Shown piece by piece: positions 29,600 to 39,317 of a DNA stretch of 54,814 bases. The notes beneath the pieces were generated by a model. The model made no database searches. It worked only from the letters and a program-made list of their open reading frames with translations, and had not been told where the DNA came from. The DNA comes from an uncultured Neisseriaceae bacterium (GTDB lineage: Bacteria > Pseudomonadota > Gammaproteobacteria > Burkholderiales > Neisseriaceae): NCBI GenBank assembly GCA_946481965.1, contig CAMLPN010000009.1, positions 1 through 54,814 of the forward strand. Direction: 5' to 3'. The translations under genes were made by a program, and so were the position numbers. Each line of letters begins with the position of its first letter. Within the stretch, counting starts at the first letter, position 1.

Positions 29600-32500
29600 T
29601 TACTGGGTAACCGCACGTAATTCCGTAACGGTACGCGGTTTATGCCCCAGCAATGCATGGACATCATTAGCTTTGGGTTTAACCAGCACGAAACGGTCAA
29701 CATAATTGTCCCATTCTGCCAGAATGCGTTCACCCAACGGACTAAAGGTATTCTCTACATGCTCTGCAATCAAACCGCGCAGATTTTCCTGATGCATGGT
29801 CAGTGACCCCAGCTCAAGACCTTCAACCAATTCAGCATTGATCCGCTGTCGGAACTTACCATCCACATCCAGTACATAGGCAAAACCACCGGTCATACCC
29901 GCACCAAAATTAATTCCTGTCTGTCCTAATACACAGACAACACCACCAGTCATGTACTCACAGCCATTATCACCAATGCCCTCAACTACGACTGTTGCAC
30001 CTGAATTACGCACCGCAAAACGTTCACCAGCCCGACCGGAAGCAAACAATTTACCTCCGGTGGCACCATACAGACAGGTATTGCCAATAATGGTTGTTTC
30101 CTCAGGACGGAAAGCAACACCATCATGCGGACGAATCACAATTTTGCCACCAGCCATGCCTTTACCAACATAGTCATTTGCATCACCGGTTAAGTACAGA
30201 TTAACTGTTCCGGCCAGCCACACACCAAAGCTTTGACCAGCTGTGCCAGTCAGATGTAAATCAAACTTCTGCGTTGGCAAACCACGATTACCGTAGGCAG
30301 CAGCAATCTGGCCGGATAAAGTTGCACCAACAGAACGATCAGTATTATTGATGTCATAACTGAGATCCACGTCCTGACCATTAACGACTGCATCGCCAAC
30401 ATCTTCAATAATGGTACGATTCAGCCGGCCTTTATCAAATGGCGGATTATTTTGCGTACAGTAACAGGAACTGCCCGTCGGTACTTTAGGCTGATAGAGT
30501 AACTTATTCAAATTCAGCGTTGTCTGTTTAGCTGTGATGCCAGCAACCACTTCCAGTAAGTCGGTACGGCCGATCAGATCAGTAAGTTGCGTTACCCCAA
30601 GCTGAGCCATAATTTCCCGAACATCCTGAGCGATAAATTTGAAATAATTCATCGCTTTTTCCGGTAGCCCGTGGAAATGTTCCTGCCGCAAGGTATCGTC
30701 TTGTGTCGTCACGCCAGTAGCACAGTTATTCAGATGACAAATACGCAGATAACGACAGCCCAGCGCAATCATGGGTCCGGTACCAAAGCCAAAGCTCTCT
30801 GCACCTAGAATAGCTGCTTTGACAATATCCAGACCGGTTTTCAGGCCACCATCAACCTGTAAACGTACCTTGTGACGCAAATTATTTTCTACTAATGCCT
30901 GTTGCGCTTCTGCCAGTCCCAATTCCCATGGACTACCGGCATATTTAACGCTGGTAATCGGACTGGCGCCGGTACCACCGTCATAGCCGGAAATGGTAAT
31001 CAGATCAGCATAGGCTTTGGTCACCCCTGTAGCAATCGTACCCACACCGGGTAAGGACACCAGTTTGACTGATATCAGCGCTCGAGGATTAATTTGTTTT
31101 AGATCGAAAATAAGCTGTGCCAAATCTTCAATGGAATAAATATCATGATGTGGTGGTGGAGAAATCAGCGTCGAACCGGGCACAGCAAAACGTAGCTGGG
31201 CAATATAAGGTGTGACTTTATCACCGGGTAACTGTCCGCCTTCACCCGGTTTTGCGCCCTGCGCCACCTTAATCTGAATAACATCAGCACTCATTAAATA
31301 GGCAGGCGTCACGCCAAAACGACCTGATGCCACCTGCTTAATCCGTGATACTCTTTCGGTACCATAACGACGGGGATCTTCCCCACCTTCACCCGAATTA
31401 GAATAACCGCCCAAACGATTCATGGCAGTTGCCAGCGCTTCATGCGCTTCTGGACTAAGTGCGCCGATAGACATGGCAGCAGAATCAAAACGCCGATAAA
31501 GATTTTCCGCTGCTTCCACCTGTTCAATAGCAACCGGAGTAACGGACTCAGTTTTCAGACGCAATAAGTCGCGCAGCATAGCCGGCGGACGATTGTTAAC
31601 CACATCCGCATAACGGCGATATTTAATGTAATCACCACTATTAATAGCTGCCTGCAAAGTATTAACCACATCTGGATTGTAAGCGTGATATTCACCCAGC
31701 GGTTTGTATTTCAGGTAACCCCCGATTTCCAAACCACGACTTTTTTGCCATGCAATCTTATGTATCGCTTGCAAATCAGCATCCAGTTGGGCAAAAGTTG
31801 CTCCTTCGATACGGTTAATCATATTTTTGAAACACAGCTCCATCACCTCATGATGAAAACCGATGGCTTCAAACAAACAAGCACAGCGATAAGAGGAAAT
31901 GGTTGATATCCCCATCTTAGAGATGATTTTGTATAAGCCTTTATTGATTCCGTTGCGGAAATTCATCATTACCACGCGCAACGGTTTGGTAATGGCACCT
32001 ATACTCACCATCCGTGCCAAACTTTCATAGGCCAGATAAGGATAAATTGCTGTTGCCCCCAAGCCTATCAGGACCGCAAAATGATGCGGATTACGTGTTG
32101 AAGCTGTTTCCACAATGATATTAGCATCACAACGCAGATTGGTTTCCACCAGTCTTTGCTGAACAGCACCCACACTTAACACCGCAGGAATCGGGATAGC
32201 ATCCCGACTAATCTCACGGTCGGATATTACCAGCAAAACTGCGCCATTACGCACTGCTTCGACGGCTTCATCACACAATTGGATTAGAGCTTCTTTCAGG
32301 CTAATTTCTTTCGGGTTGTAAACTGCCTGTAACAAATGCTGTTTATAATGTTCTTTTGACAGCTTCATCAACTGCATCATATCTGAGTACAGCAATACTG
32401 GTGATTTAAAACTAACCCGATGAGACATTCCTTCTGCTTCAAAAAACACGCTCATTTCTCTACCAATACAGGTATTGAGACTCATGACATGTTTTTCGCG

Positions 32501-34072
32501 TAGAGGATCAATAGGCGGATTGGTTACCTGCGCAAAATATTGACGAAAATAATCATATAAAACACGGGGTCGCTGCGATAATACGGCAAATGGCGTATCA
32601 TCACCCATCGATCCGACAGGTTCCTGACCATTCTCACCTAGCACGCGCACAATATTTTCCAGCTCTTCCATATTGTAGCCAAACTGCTTTTGATAAATCA
32701 GCAATTTATCCGGCGCCAAGCTGGATTCGCCAACCTGATCATCAGGCAACTGTTCAAACGGAATCAGGGTCAGTACATTTTTATCGAGCCATTGTTTATA
32801 AGGATGACGTGCTTTCAGTTCTGCGTTAGTATCCGCCGATTGCAATAATTTGCCTTCATGGGTATCAATAACCAGTAATTCTCCCGGACCAACACGCCCC
32901 TTTTGCATCACTTCATCGGGGGCATAATCCCAAATACCCACTTCTGAGGCAATAGTAATTAGCCGGTCATGGGTAATGACATAACGCGCCGGGCGTAAAC
33001 CATTGCGATCCAGAGTACAGGCTGCATAGCGACCGTCACTGAGCACAATACCAGCAGGTCCATCCCACGGTTCCATATGCATGGAATTGAAATCATAAAA
33101 TGCACGCAAATCTTCATCCATATCTGGATTGTGTTGCCATGCTGGTGGTACCAGTAAGCGCACCGCACGAAATAAATCCATACCACCATTCACAAATAGC
33201 TCCAGCATATTGTCCATTGAGCTGGAGTCGGAACCGGTTTCATTCACAAACGGTGCCGCAGATTGTAAATCTGGAATCAGTGGAGTGTGATATTTATAAG
33301 AACGAGCTCGTGCCCATGCACGGTTGCCGGAAATGGTGTTAATTTCACCATTGTGTGCCAGATAACGGAATGGCTGAGCCAGCTGCCAACGCGGTAAAGT
33401 ATTGGTGGAAAAGCGCTGATGAAATAAGCAAATAGCGCTTTGCATACGTAGATCAGCCAAATCAGGATAAAATTTAGGTAAATCCTTAGGCATACATAAG
33501 CCTTTATAAATTGTTACCTGATTAGACAAACTACAAATATAAAAATCGCGATGATCAATACGTTTTTCTATGCGACGCCGCGTCATAAACAGCCGTCGTT
33601 CTAAATCGCGTTTTAACCAGCCAGCTGGTGCATCAATAAAAACTTGTTCAATATAAGGCATATCTGCCAATGCAATATCGCCCAACACTTTCGGATTAGT
33701 CGGCACAGCACGCCATAAAGAAATACTCAACGTTTCCTGCGTTAGCTCTTCTTCAATAATCGCTTTATATTTCTGTATTAAATCTTCATCACGAGGAAAA
33801 AAAATCATGCCGACAGCAAAATTTTTTGCCAGTGTAACGCCTTCTTCTTCTGCTACCGCCTGAAAAAATTTTTTCGGCATTTGCAGTAACAAACCGCAGC
33901 CATCGCCAGTTTTACCGTCAGAAAGAATAGCGCCACGATGCTGCATACGTGACAGCCCCAAAATAGCTGTCCGCACCACCTTGTGACTAGGTTCGCCATC
34001 AATATTGGCAATCAAACCAAAACCACAATTTTCTTTCTCAAATGACTGGTCATATAATTTGGACATATCCAA
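29600..34072 (-). CDS. gltB: Glutamate synthase large subunit
   Basis: The 1490-aa GltB makes two glutamates from glutamine and 2-oxoglutarate. The class II amidotransferase domain starts at Cys16 (KENCGFGLIANIDG) after removal of a short propeptide. The FMN-binding synthase domain includes GGYSNSGEGGEDPRRYG and ISGYDGGTGASPI. The 3Fe-4S ligands are in CRYLRICHLNNCATGV. A C-terminal beta-helix (GXG repeats such as GGVVCVLGQTGINFGAGMTGG) completes the protein. With the urease next door in the window, the cell can assimilate ammonia released from urea. Confidence 0.97.
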   Translation of the reverse strand: MDMSKLYDQSFEKENCGFGLIANIDGEPSHKVVRTAILGLSRMQHRGAILSDGKTGDGCGLLLQMPKKFFQAVAEEEGVTLAKNFAVGMIFFPRDEDLIQKYKAIIEEELTQETLSISLWRAVPTNPKVLGDIALADMPYIEQVFIDAPAGWLKRDLERRLFMTRRRIEKRIDHRDFYICSLSNQVTIYKGLCMPKDLPKFYPDLADLRMQSAICLFHQRFSTNTLPRWQLAQPFRYLAHNGEINTISGNRAWARARSYKYHTPLIPDLQSAAPFVNETGSDSSSMDNMLELFVNGGMDLFRAVRLLVPPAWQHNPDMDEDLRAFYDFNSMHMEPWDGPAGIVLSDGRYAACTLDRNGLRPARYVITHDRLITIASEVGIWDYAPDEVMQKGRVGPGELLVIDTHEGKLLQSADTNAELKARHPYKQWLDKNVLTLIPFEQLPDDQVGESSLAPDKLLIYQKQFGYNMEELENIVRVLGENGQEPVGSMGDDTPFAVLSQRPRVLYDYFRQYFAQVTNPPIDPLREKHVMSLNTCIGREMSVFFEAEGMSHRVSFKSPVLLYSDMMQLMKLSKEHYKQHLLQAVYNPKEISLKEALIQLCDEAVEAVRNGAVLLVISDREISRDAIPIPAVLSVGAVQQRLVETNLRCDANIIVETASTRNPHHFAVLIGLGATAIYPYLAYESLARMVSIGAITKPLRVVMMNFRNGINKGLYKIISKMGISTISSYRCACLFEAIGFHHEVMELCFKNMINRIEGATFAQLDADLQAIHKIAWQKSRGLEIGGYLKYKPLGEYHAYNPDVVNTLQAAINSGDYIKYRRYADVVNNRPPAMLRDLLRLKTESVTPVAIEQVEAAENLYRRFDSAAMSIGALSPEAHEALATAMNRLGGYSNSGEGGEDPRRYGTERVSRIKQVASGRFGVTPAYLMSADVIQIKVAQGAKPGEGGQLPGDKVTPYIAQLRFAVPGSTLISPPPHHDIYSIEDLAQLIFDLKQINPRALISVKLVSLPGVGTIATGVTKAYADLITISGYDGGTGASPITSVKYAGSPWELGLAEAQQALVENNLRHKVRLQVDGGLKTGLDIVKAAILGAESFGFGTGPMIALGCRYLRICHLNNCATGVTTQDDTLRQEHFHGLPEKAMNYFKFIAQDVREIMAQLGVTQLTDLIGRTDLLEVVAGITAKQTTLNLNKLLYQPKVPTGSSCYCTQNNPPFDKGRLNRTIIEDVGDAVVNGQDVDLSYDINNTDRSVGATLSGQIAAAYGNRGLPTQKFDLHLTGTAGQSFGVWLAGTVNLYLTGDANDYVGKGMAGGKIVIRPHDGVAFRPEETTIIGNTCLYGATGGKLFASGRAGERFAVRNSGATVVVEGIGDNGCEYMTGGVVCVLGQTGINFGAGMTGGFAYVLDVDGKFRQRINAELVEGLELGSLTMHQENLRGLIAEHVENTFSPLGERILAEWDNYVDRFVLVKPKANDVHALLGHKPRTVTELRAVTQ

Positions 34073-34127
34073 ACCCCCTTACTTGCTGCACTCACTGCAA
34101 AGTACAATTTAAATTAACAGAATCACT

Positions 34128-34157
34128 AACATACAAAAGTTTTCTTATTCTAGTCAA
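34128..34157 (-). promoter_or_regulatory. Candidate gltB promoter
   Basis: TTGACT (34152-34157) and TATGTT (34128-34133) are 18 nt apart on the minus strand, about 55 nt upstream of the gltB start. Confidence 0.5.
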
Positions 34158-35005
34158 AAATTTTTTTATTGTTATCGAAAAGTAAAACACTATTAATAGA
34201 GCAAAAATTAGTCTAAATAACTACCCAAAACTGATTTATAACTGTCAATTCATTTATAACAGAAAAAAAAAGCTATTTTTCACTAAATTTTGCAGTTGTA
34301 ATAAATGTCAAATTTTGGACAAAAAAACAATTGCTATTTGCATAAAATGACAATAGCAATTATTACAAATGATAATAATTATTATTTAATATTTGAAATG
34401 ACAAAGAAAATTTACATTTAAATGAAGCTTATTAGGAAGCCAATTTCGGCTATTTTGTTTCGACTTTTTAGACAGCACCACTTAATGCATAACCATCTTC
34501 TATCCATTCCAGAATACAATGATTTTTCTAAAATTCGCTAAATCAAATAAACGTGATTTCGATTCGGAATCAATTGATTTGATAATGCCTATATCAGCTA
34601 ATTGGCTCAATTTTGTGGATTATGTCCACACACAACAACATCGAATACTTAACCACTATCTTTGATTTTTGTTATGTCTTTGGATTTATTATTTGAGAGA
34701 GTTTTCTGATCACATTGGTAAAGATTTAACGCTACTGACAGCTGTGTTACTAATCATAATCGCCAATTTCTAGCTGTCTATTTTAAAAAATCATTATCTC
34801 CTCTTTATCCTTGATCAACCAAACCTTTACCAAAATACCTATTTCTGACAGCCTCACCTGCATAAGATGTCGATTAAATTCCTAAAAAAAGCCAAAAGTC
34901 TTGAATACTTTTAGCAAATTTATACTGAGTTAATAATTCCACTTTTATGCAGATGACGCAAAGATTTATGAGCAGCAATAGCACAAAGCAAAAATAAATC
35001 TCTAA
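34158..35005. other. Long non-coding gap upstream of gltB
   Basis: About 850 bp with many stops in all frames and low GC. I find no convincing gene, RNA or insertion sequence ends. A stretch near 34470-34700 is slightly richer in GC and could be a fully decayed gene, but no protein similarity is readable. Confidence 0.4.
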
Positions 35006-35290
35006 TTATTCCTGTCCATAGGTGCAAATATATGCCGTATCCTGCAAAACCTTTACCTGAAACTTTTGACCTGCCGCTACCTGAAAAACCTCATTATCAT
35101 GATAACTATGCCAATCCTGACTTCCCGGTAACAATACCGATAAGGCACCAGAGATTACCTTCATTGTTTCCAGTTGTTCGGTCAAAAAAGTATATTCTCC
35201 GGGCTGCATGACACCAACGGTAGCCGGTAGAGTAGCCGTTTTCATCGCAATAGAAATTACCTTACCATCAAAATACTCATTAATTCGCAT
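35006..35290 (-). CDS. ppnP: Pyrimidine/purine nucleoside phosphorylase PpnP
   Basis: A small cupin of the DUF1255/YaiE family, 94 aa, normal length. It shows NEYFDGKVISIAMKT, GVMQPGEYTFLTEQLETMKVISGAL and FQVAAGQKFQVKV. Family members split several nucleosides to base and ribose-1-phosphate. GGAG precedes the ATG. It appears to be a single gene. Confidence 0.9.
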   Translation of the reverse strand: MRINEYFDGKVISIAMKTATLPATVGVMQPGEYTFLTEQLETMKVISGALSVLLPGSQDWHSYHDNEVFQVAAGQKFQVKVLQDTAYICTYGQE

Positions 35291-35341
35291 CTTTAATTCT
35301 CCTTATCTAAATAAAAATAGTCCTTATTAACCAAAAAATAA

Positions 35342-35366
35342 AAGGAAGATAAATACTATCTTCCTT
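35342..35366 (-). terminator. lipA terminator
   Basis: On the minus strand, AAGGAAGAT / ATCTTCCTT form a 9-bp stem with a 7-nt loop followed by TTATTTTTT. It lies 7 bp past the lipA stop. Confidence 0.85.
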
Positions 35367-35372
35367 GTGATT

Positions 35373-36329
35373 TTATTCTCCGACCACCCCGGCCAGTTCT
35401 GCCTGTGCATCAGCATGGTAACTGGAACGAACCATCGCCCCGATCGCGCCATGTTTAAAGCCCATTTCATAGGCTCGTTTTTCAAAAATTTTGAATTGTT
35501 CAGGTGTCACATAACGCAGTACAGGCAAATGACTATTACTTGGCTGCAAATACTGACCAATGGTAATCATCTCTACATCATGCGCCCGTAAATCCTGCAT
35601 GACTTCCAGAATTTCTTCATCACTTTCACCCAATCCAACCATCAGACCAGATTTAGTGGCCACTTCTGGTCGCAATGCCTTATATTCTTTCAGTAACTTG
35701 AGCGAATGCATATAATCAGCACCCGGCCGCGCCTGCTTATACAATCTTGGTGCAGTTTCCAGATTATGATTGAGCACATCCGGAGGCGTTTGCGCCAGAA
35801 TTTGTAACGCCACATCTAAGCGTCCCCGAAAATCTGGCACCAACACTTCAATCTGAGTACGCGGACTGGATTCACGAATAGCAGTAATACAATTAGCAAA
35901 ATGCTGCGCGCCGCCATCACGCAAATCATCACGATCTACCGAAGTAATGACCACATAACGCAGATTCATGGCTTTCACAGATTCAGCCAGATGTTTCGGC
36001 TCATCTGGATCAAGAGGATTAGGACGACCGTGTCCCACATCACAGAATGGGCAACGACGTGTACAGATATCTCCCATGATCATAAAAGTTGCTGTACCCT
36101 TACTAAAACACTCACCAATATTAGGGCAGCTGGCTTCCTCGCAAACCGTATGCAATTTTTGCTCGCGCACAATACTTTTTATTTCAAAAAATTTCTTATT
36201 ACTGGGTAATCTGGCACGAATCCAATCAGGCTTTTTCAATTTTTCTTCCAGCGGTACCACCTTAATTGGGATACGCGCCATTTTTTCTGCACCTTTGTGC
36301 TTAACCCCTTGGCTATTGTCTTGACTCAT
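35373..36329 (-). CDS. lipA: Lipoyl synthase
   Basis: A radical SAM enzyme of 318 aa that inserts sulfur into octanoyl domains. The auxiliary cluster ligands Cys63, Cys68 and Cys74 lie in [12 protein letters not shown]. The radical SAM CxxxCxxC (Cys89, Cys93, Cys96) lies in [15 protein letters not shown]. The C-terminal RSSYHADAQ includes the conserved Arg-Ser-Ser. It is last in the DUF493-lipB-lipA operon, 11 nt after lipB. Confidence 0.97.
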   Translation of the reverse strand: MSQDNSQGVKHKGAEKMARIPIKVVPLEEKLKKPDWIRARLPSNKKFFEIKSIVREQKLHTVCEEASCPNIGECFSKGTATFMIMGDICTRRCPFCDVGHGRPNPLDPDEPKHLAESVKAMNLRYVVITSVDRDDLRDGGAQHFANCITAIRESSPRTQIEVLVPDFRGRLDVALQILAQTPPDVLNHNLETAPRLYKQARPGADYMHSLKLLKEYKALRPEVATKSGLMVGLGESDEEILEVMQDLRAHDVEMITIGQYLQPSNSHLPVLRYVTPEQFKIFEKRAYEMGFKHGAIGAMVRSSYHADAQAELAGVVGE

Positions 36330-36340
36330 AATACAACTTT

Positions 36341-36970
36341 CTATGTAGATAGCCGCTCAGATAGCGGTGCATTCAATTGCAATATCAAATAATCGGTTAA
36401 ACGAGCTGCCACCGCTGCCAAGGTTGGGCAGGGTTGAACCAGTGCAGCCAATTGTGTCATTTCTAAACCAGCGTAACCACAAGGATTTATATGCTTAAAC
36501 GGCGCCAGATCCATATTCACATTCAGTGCCAGACCATGATATACCGCGCCTTGCTTAATACGTAAACCCAGCGAAGCAATTTTTTGACCGTTTACATATA
36601 CCCCGGGACGTTTCGGATCATTCACCGCCGCGACACCATAATCAGCCAGTGTAGCAATAATACTATTTTCCAGCCGACTAACCAGTTCACGCACCGTAAT
36701 CCGTCGCCGTTTGAAATCAATCAGCGTGTACACTATCAGCTGTCCGGGGCCATGATAAGTTACCTGTCCGCCACGATCGATCTGTACTACCGGAATATCA
36801 TCATGTACCAGAATATGTTCCGGCTTACCGGCCATACCCTGAGTAAACACAGCTGGATGCTCAACCACCCACAGTTCATCTTCTGTGTCCTGAGTACGCT
36901 TTGCTGTAAATTGCTGCATTGCGGCAAATACTGGTTCATAATCACGCAACCCCAGCTGTACCACTTTCAT
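36341..36970 (-). CDS. lipB: Octanoyltransferase LipB
   Basis: Transfers octanoyl from ACP to lipoyl domains, 209 aa. Motifs are [31 protein letters not shown] (catalytic Lys) and [14 protein letters not shown] (catalytic Cys). Its ATG overlaps the stop of the upstream DUF493 gene by 4 nt (ATGA). Confidence 0.96.
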   Translation of the reverse strand: MKVVQLGLRDYEPVFAAMQQFTAKRTQDTEDELWVVEHPAVFTQGMAGKPEHILVHDDIPVVQIDRGGQVTYHGPGQLIVYTLIDFKRRRITVRELVSRLENSIIATLADYGVAAVNDPKRPGVYVNGQKIASLGLRIKQGAVYHGLALNVNMDLAPFKHINPCGYAGLEMTQLAALVQPCPTLAAVAARLTDYLILQLNAPLSERLST

Positions 36971-37239
36971 AATACAACTTTCACCAACGGGTGCCCGCTC
37001 AGCGCGCGATAAATATTATCCAATTGTTCCTGACTTTCCGCTCGTATCAGTACCGTAGCACTAATATAATTACCCTTACTACTGGGTCTGGTGCGCATAT
37101 CTGTTTCCTGCGTATTCGGTGCGTGTTGTTGCACTACCTGCAATACCGTCGCCGTAAACTCAGGATGCTGTTCTCCCATCACCTTAATGGGAAAATCCTG
37201 CGGAAATTCCATAACGCTGGTTTTCAGATTATCATTCAT
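36967..37239 (-). CDS. DUF493 (YbeD-like) protein
   Basis: A small ACT-like domain protein, 90 aa from the ATG at 37239, which has AGGGA upstream; a longer frame reaches 37290. It contains [18 protein letters not shown] and [28 protein letters not shown], typical of YbeD. The family is regularly found just before lipB, as here, and is thought to be regulatory. Confidence 0.85.
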   Translation of the reverse strand: MNDNLKTSVMEFPQDFPIKVMGEQHPEFTATVLQVVQQHAPNTQETDMRTRPSSKGNYISATVLIRAESQEQLDNIYRALSGHPLVKVVL

Positions 37240-37389
37240 ATCTGTACTTTCCCTATTAGCCATCTTTTGTAACACGATATAAGACTGCAATACAGGCTAA
37301 AAAAGTAAAAAATTATAATGCAAAGCAAACACCAAGACTATCCAACCATAAATCTGCCACAGTAGAGTTTTAACTTTGCTCTGACCCGC

Positions 37390-38058
37390 TTATTTCACCA
37401 AATTCGCTTTTTGAGCCAGATATGTTTGCAAACCACGTTCACGCAGTACACAACTTGAACATTGTCCACAGCCACCACTTACCCCGTTATAACAGGTATG
37501 AGTATGATCACGCACATATTGCAGATAACCCAGTTCATCAGCCAATGCCCACGTTTGCGCCTTATCCAGATACATCAGCGGAGTGAGCAAACGAAAATCA
37601 TAGTCCATAGCCAGATTCAGTGTGACATTCATAGATTGCACAAATACCTGCCGGCAATCCGGGTAACCAGAAAAATCGGTTTCACAGACACCAGCAATAA
37701 TGTCATGAATGCCCTGTCCCTTAGCATAAATAGCGGCATACAATAAAAAAACCGCATTACGTCCATCGACAAAAGTATTGGGCAGCCCATCATCGGCCAG
37801 TTCAATTGACTCAGTTGCATCCATCAATGCATTATGAGTAATGCTTTGCAATAGTGATAAATCCATCACCTTCTGCGTAACACCCAAATCCTGTGCAATC
37901 CAACGCGCCTTTTCAAGCTCAATGGCATGACGCTGACCATAAAAAAATGTAATGGTTTGTACATTTTCACGACCATAATTGGCGATTGCTTGTAACAGAC
38001 AGGTAGTCGAATCCTGACCACCGGAGAAAATGACCAGCGCTTTAGCAGATTGTTTCAT
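37390..38058 (-). CDS. queC: 7-cyano-7-deazaguanine synthase
   Basis: Makes preQ0 for queuosine in tRNA, 222 aa. The ATP-pyrophosphatase motif is [12 protein letters not shown] and the C-terminal zinc site is [16 protein letters not shown] chose the ATG at 38058 with a GGA-type site 6 nt upstream; the frame extends to 38148 without similarity. The leader carries a structure resembling a preQ1-I riboswitch. Confidence 0.94.
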   Translation of the reverse strand: MKQSAKALVIFSGGQDSTTCLLQAIANYGRENVQTITFFYGQRHAIELEKARWIAQDLGVTQKVMDLSLLQSITHNALMDATESIELADDGLPNTFVDGRNAVFLLYAAIYAKGQGIHDIIAGVCETDFSGYPDCRQVFVQSMNVTLNLAMDYDFRLLTPLMYLDKAQTWALADELGYLQYVRDHTHTCYNGVSGGCGQCSSCVLRERGLQTYLAQKANLVK

Positions 38059-38099
38059 AGATTTTCCGTTTCCTAGTTTTGATTTCAGAGCAGACAAAA

Positions 38100-38139
38100 C
38101 CTTGTCTATCGATCTGACGTGGGAGGTTTTCGAACCACG
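38100..38139 (-). promoter_or_regulatory. Candidate preQ1-I-like riboswitch in the queC leader
   Basis: On the minus strand a 5-bp stem CGTGG / CCACG encloses TTCGAAAACCTC, and a tail ends ACAAGG, 41 nt before the queC ATG. The short stem, the TTCG and AACC loop elements and the ACAAGG tail resemble the preQ1-I H-type pseudoknot, in which AGG could pair with the loop CCT. The linker before the tail is longer and less A-rich than usual. A TATAAT (38148-38153) lies 8 nt upstream, so the element would sit at the very 5' end of the mRNA, as known preQ1 aptamers do. A GTTTTG/CAAAAC hairpin follows before the ribosome-binding site. Confidence 0.42.
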
Positions 38140-38147
38140 AAGAAACA

Positions 38148-38153
38148 ATTATA
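38148..38153 (-). promoter_or_regulatory. queC -10 box
   Basis: A perfect TATAAT on the minus strand, 90 nt before the queC start; no clear -35 box. Confidence 0.45.
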
Positions 38154-38247
38154 AAACATTTGCTCAACCAAACAGTCACTTTGCCCCGAAAACCTGCAAA
38201 ACAGGTAAAATACATCCTTTTAAGCGCTATTCAGATAGACAACAACC

Positions 38248-39270
38248 ATGCTGGTATTGGGAATTGAATCATCTTGTGACGAAACTGGTGTTGCCCTTTA
38301 TGACACCGAACAAGGACTGTTGGCACATCAGCTACATACACAGATAGCAATGCATGCCGAATATGGTGGCGTTGTACCGGAATTGGCCAGTCGTGACCAT
38401 ATTCATCGCCTGACGCCATTAACACAGGCTTGCCTGCAGGAAGCGGATAAAACCATCGATCAAATTGATGCCATAGCCTATACACAAGGACCGGGATTAG
38501 GTGGTGCTTTACTAACTGGTGCCAGCTTTGCCAATGCACTGGCCTTTGCCCTTAATAAGCCGGTTATCCCTGTGCATCACCTTGAAGGCCATATGCTATC
38601 GCCTTTACTCAGCGAGCACAAACCAAGTTTTCCTTTTGTGGCTTTACTCGTATCAGGTGGTCATACCCAATTTATGGCAGTCAAAAACATCGGTGATTAT
38701 ACCTTGCTGGGAGAAAGCATTGATGACGCTGCCGGAGAAGCATTTGATAAAACGGCTAAACTGTTAGGTCTGCCTTATCCAGGTGGAGCCAAACTAGCTG
38801 AACTGGCCAAATTGGGACAACCCGGTACTTTCCACTTCCCGCGCCCAATGTTACATTCGCATGATCTGAATATGAGTTTCTCCGGTCTGAAAACTGCCGT
38901 GCTTACGGCTGTCAATAAAATCAAAAGCGAAATCGACTGTACTAATGGGCTACCAGAACAGATACGTAACAACATTTGTCAGGAATTTCAGAATGCTGTA
39001 ATCGACGTTCTGAGCAGTAAAGCTCGTCAGGCATTAAAACAAACCGGCTTTCGACAACTAGTGGTCGCCGGTGGTGTCGGCGCCAACTGGCAGCTACGAC
39101 AACAACTCAGCAATCTGCCAGGCATAGAAACTTTCTTTCCACCTATGGCCTATTGTACTGATAACGGTGCCATGATCGCCTTTGCAGGTGCCATGCATCT
39201 TGCTCAGGCTCAGCCAGCAGGCAGCTTTAACGTCAAAGCTCGCTGGCCACTAAACGAAATCGTGCATTAA
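38248..39270 (+). CDS. tsaD: tRNA threonylcarbamoyladenosine transferase TsaD
   Basis: The Kae1/Qri7/TsaD enzyme, 340 aa, which completes t6A37 in tRNAs. It shows [16 protein letters not shown] at the start, the metal ligands His111 and His115 in [12 protein letters not shown], the nucleotide motif [11 protein letters not shown], and [11 protein letters not shown]. It is divergent from queC. Confidence 0.96.
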   Translation: MLVLGIESSCDETGVALYDTEQGLLAHQLHTQIAMHAEYGGVVPELASRDHIHRLTPLTQACLQEADKTIDQIDAIAYTQGPGLGGALLTGASFANALAFALNKPVIPVHHLEGHMLSPLLSEHKPSFPFVALLVSGGHTQFMAVKNIGDYTLLGESIDDAAGEAFDKTAKLLGLPYPGGAKLAELAKLGQPGTFHFPRPMLHSHDLNMSFSGLKTAVLTAVNKIKSEIDCTNGLPEQIRNNICQEFQNAVIDVLSSKARQALKQTGFRQLVVAGGVGANWQLRQQLSNLPGIETFFPPMAYCTDNGAMIAFAGAMHLAQAQPAGSFNVKARWPLNEIVH

Positions 39271-39317
39271 TTCACTATCCGACTACTGATAATAAGCGAT
39301 AGCCAATACTTTTTACT

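Noticed and set aside
34470-34780. Possible transposase remnant upstream of gltB
   Set aside because: No terminal inverted repeats and no readable transposase motif in any frame.
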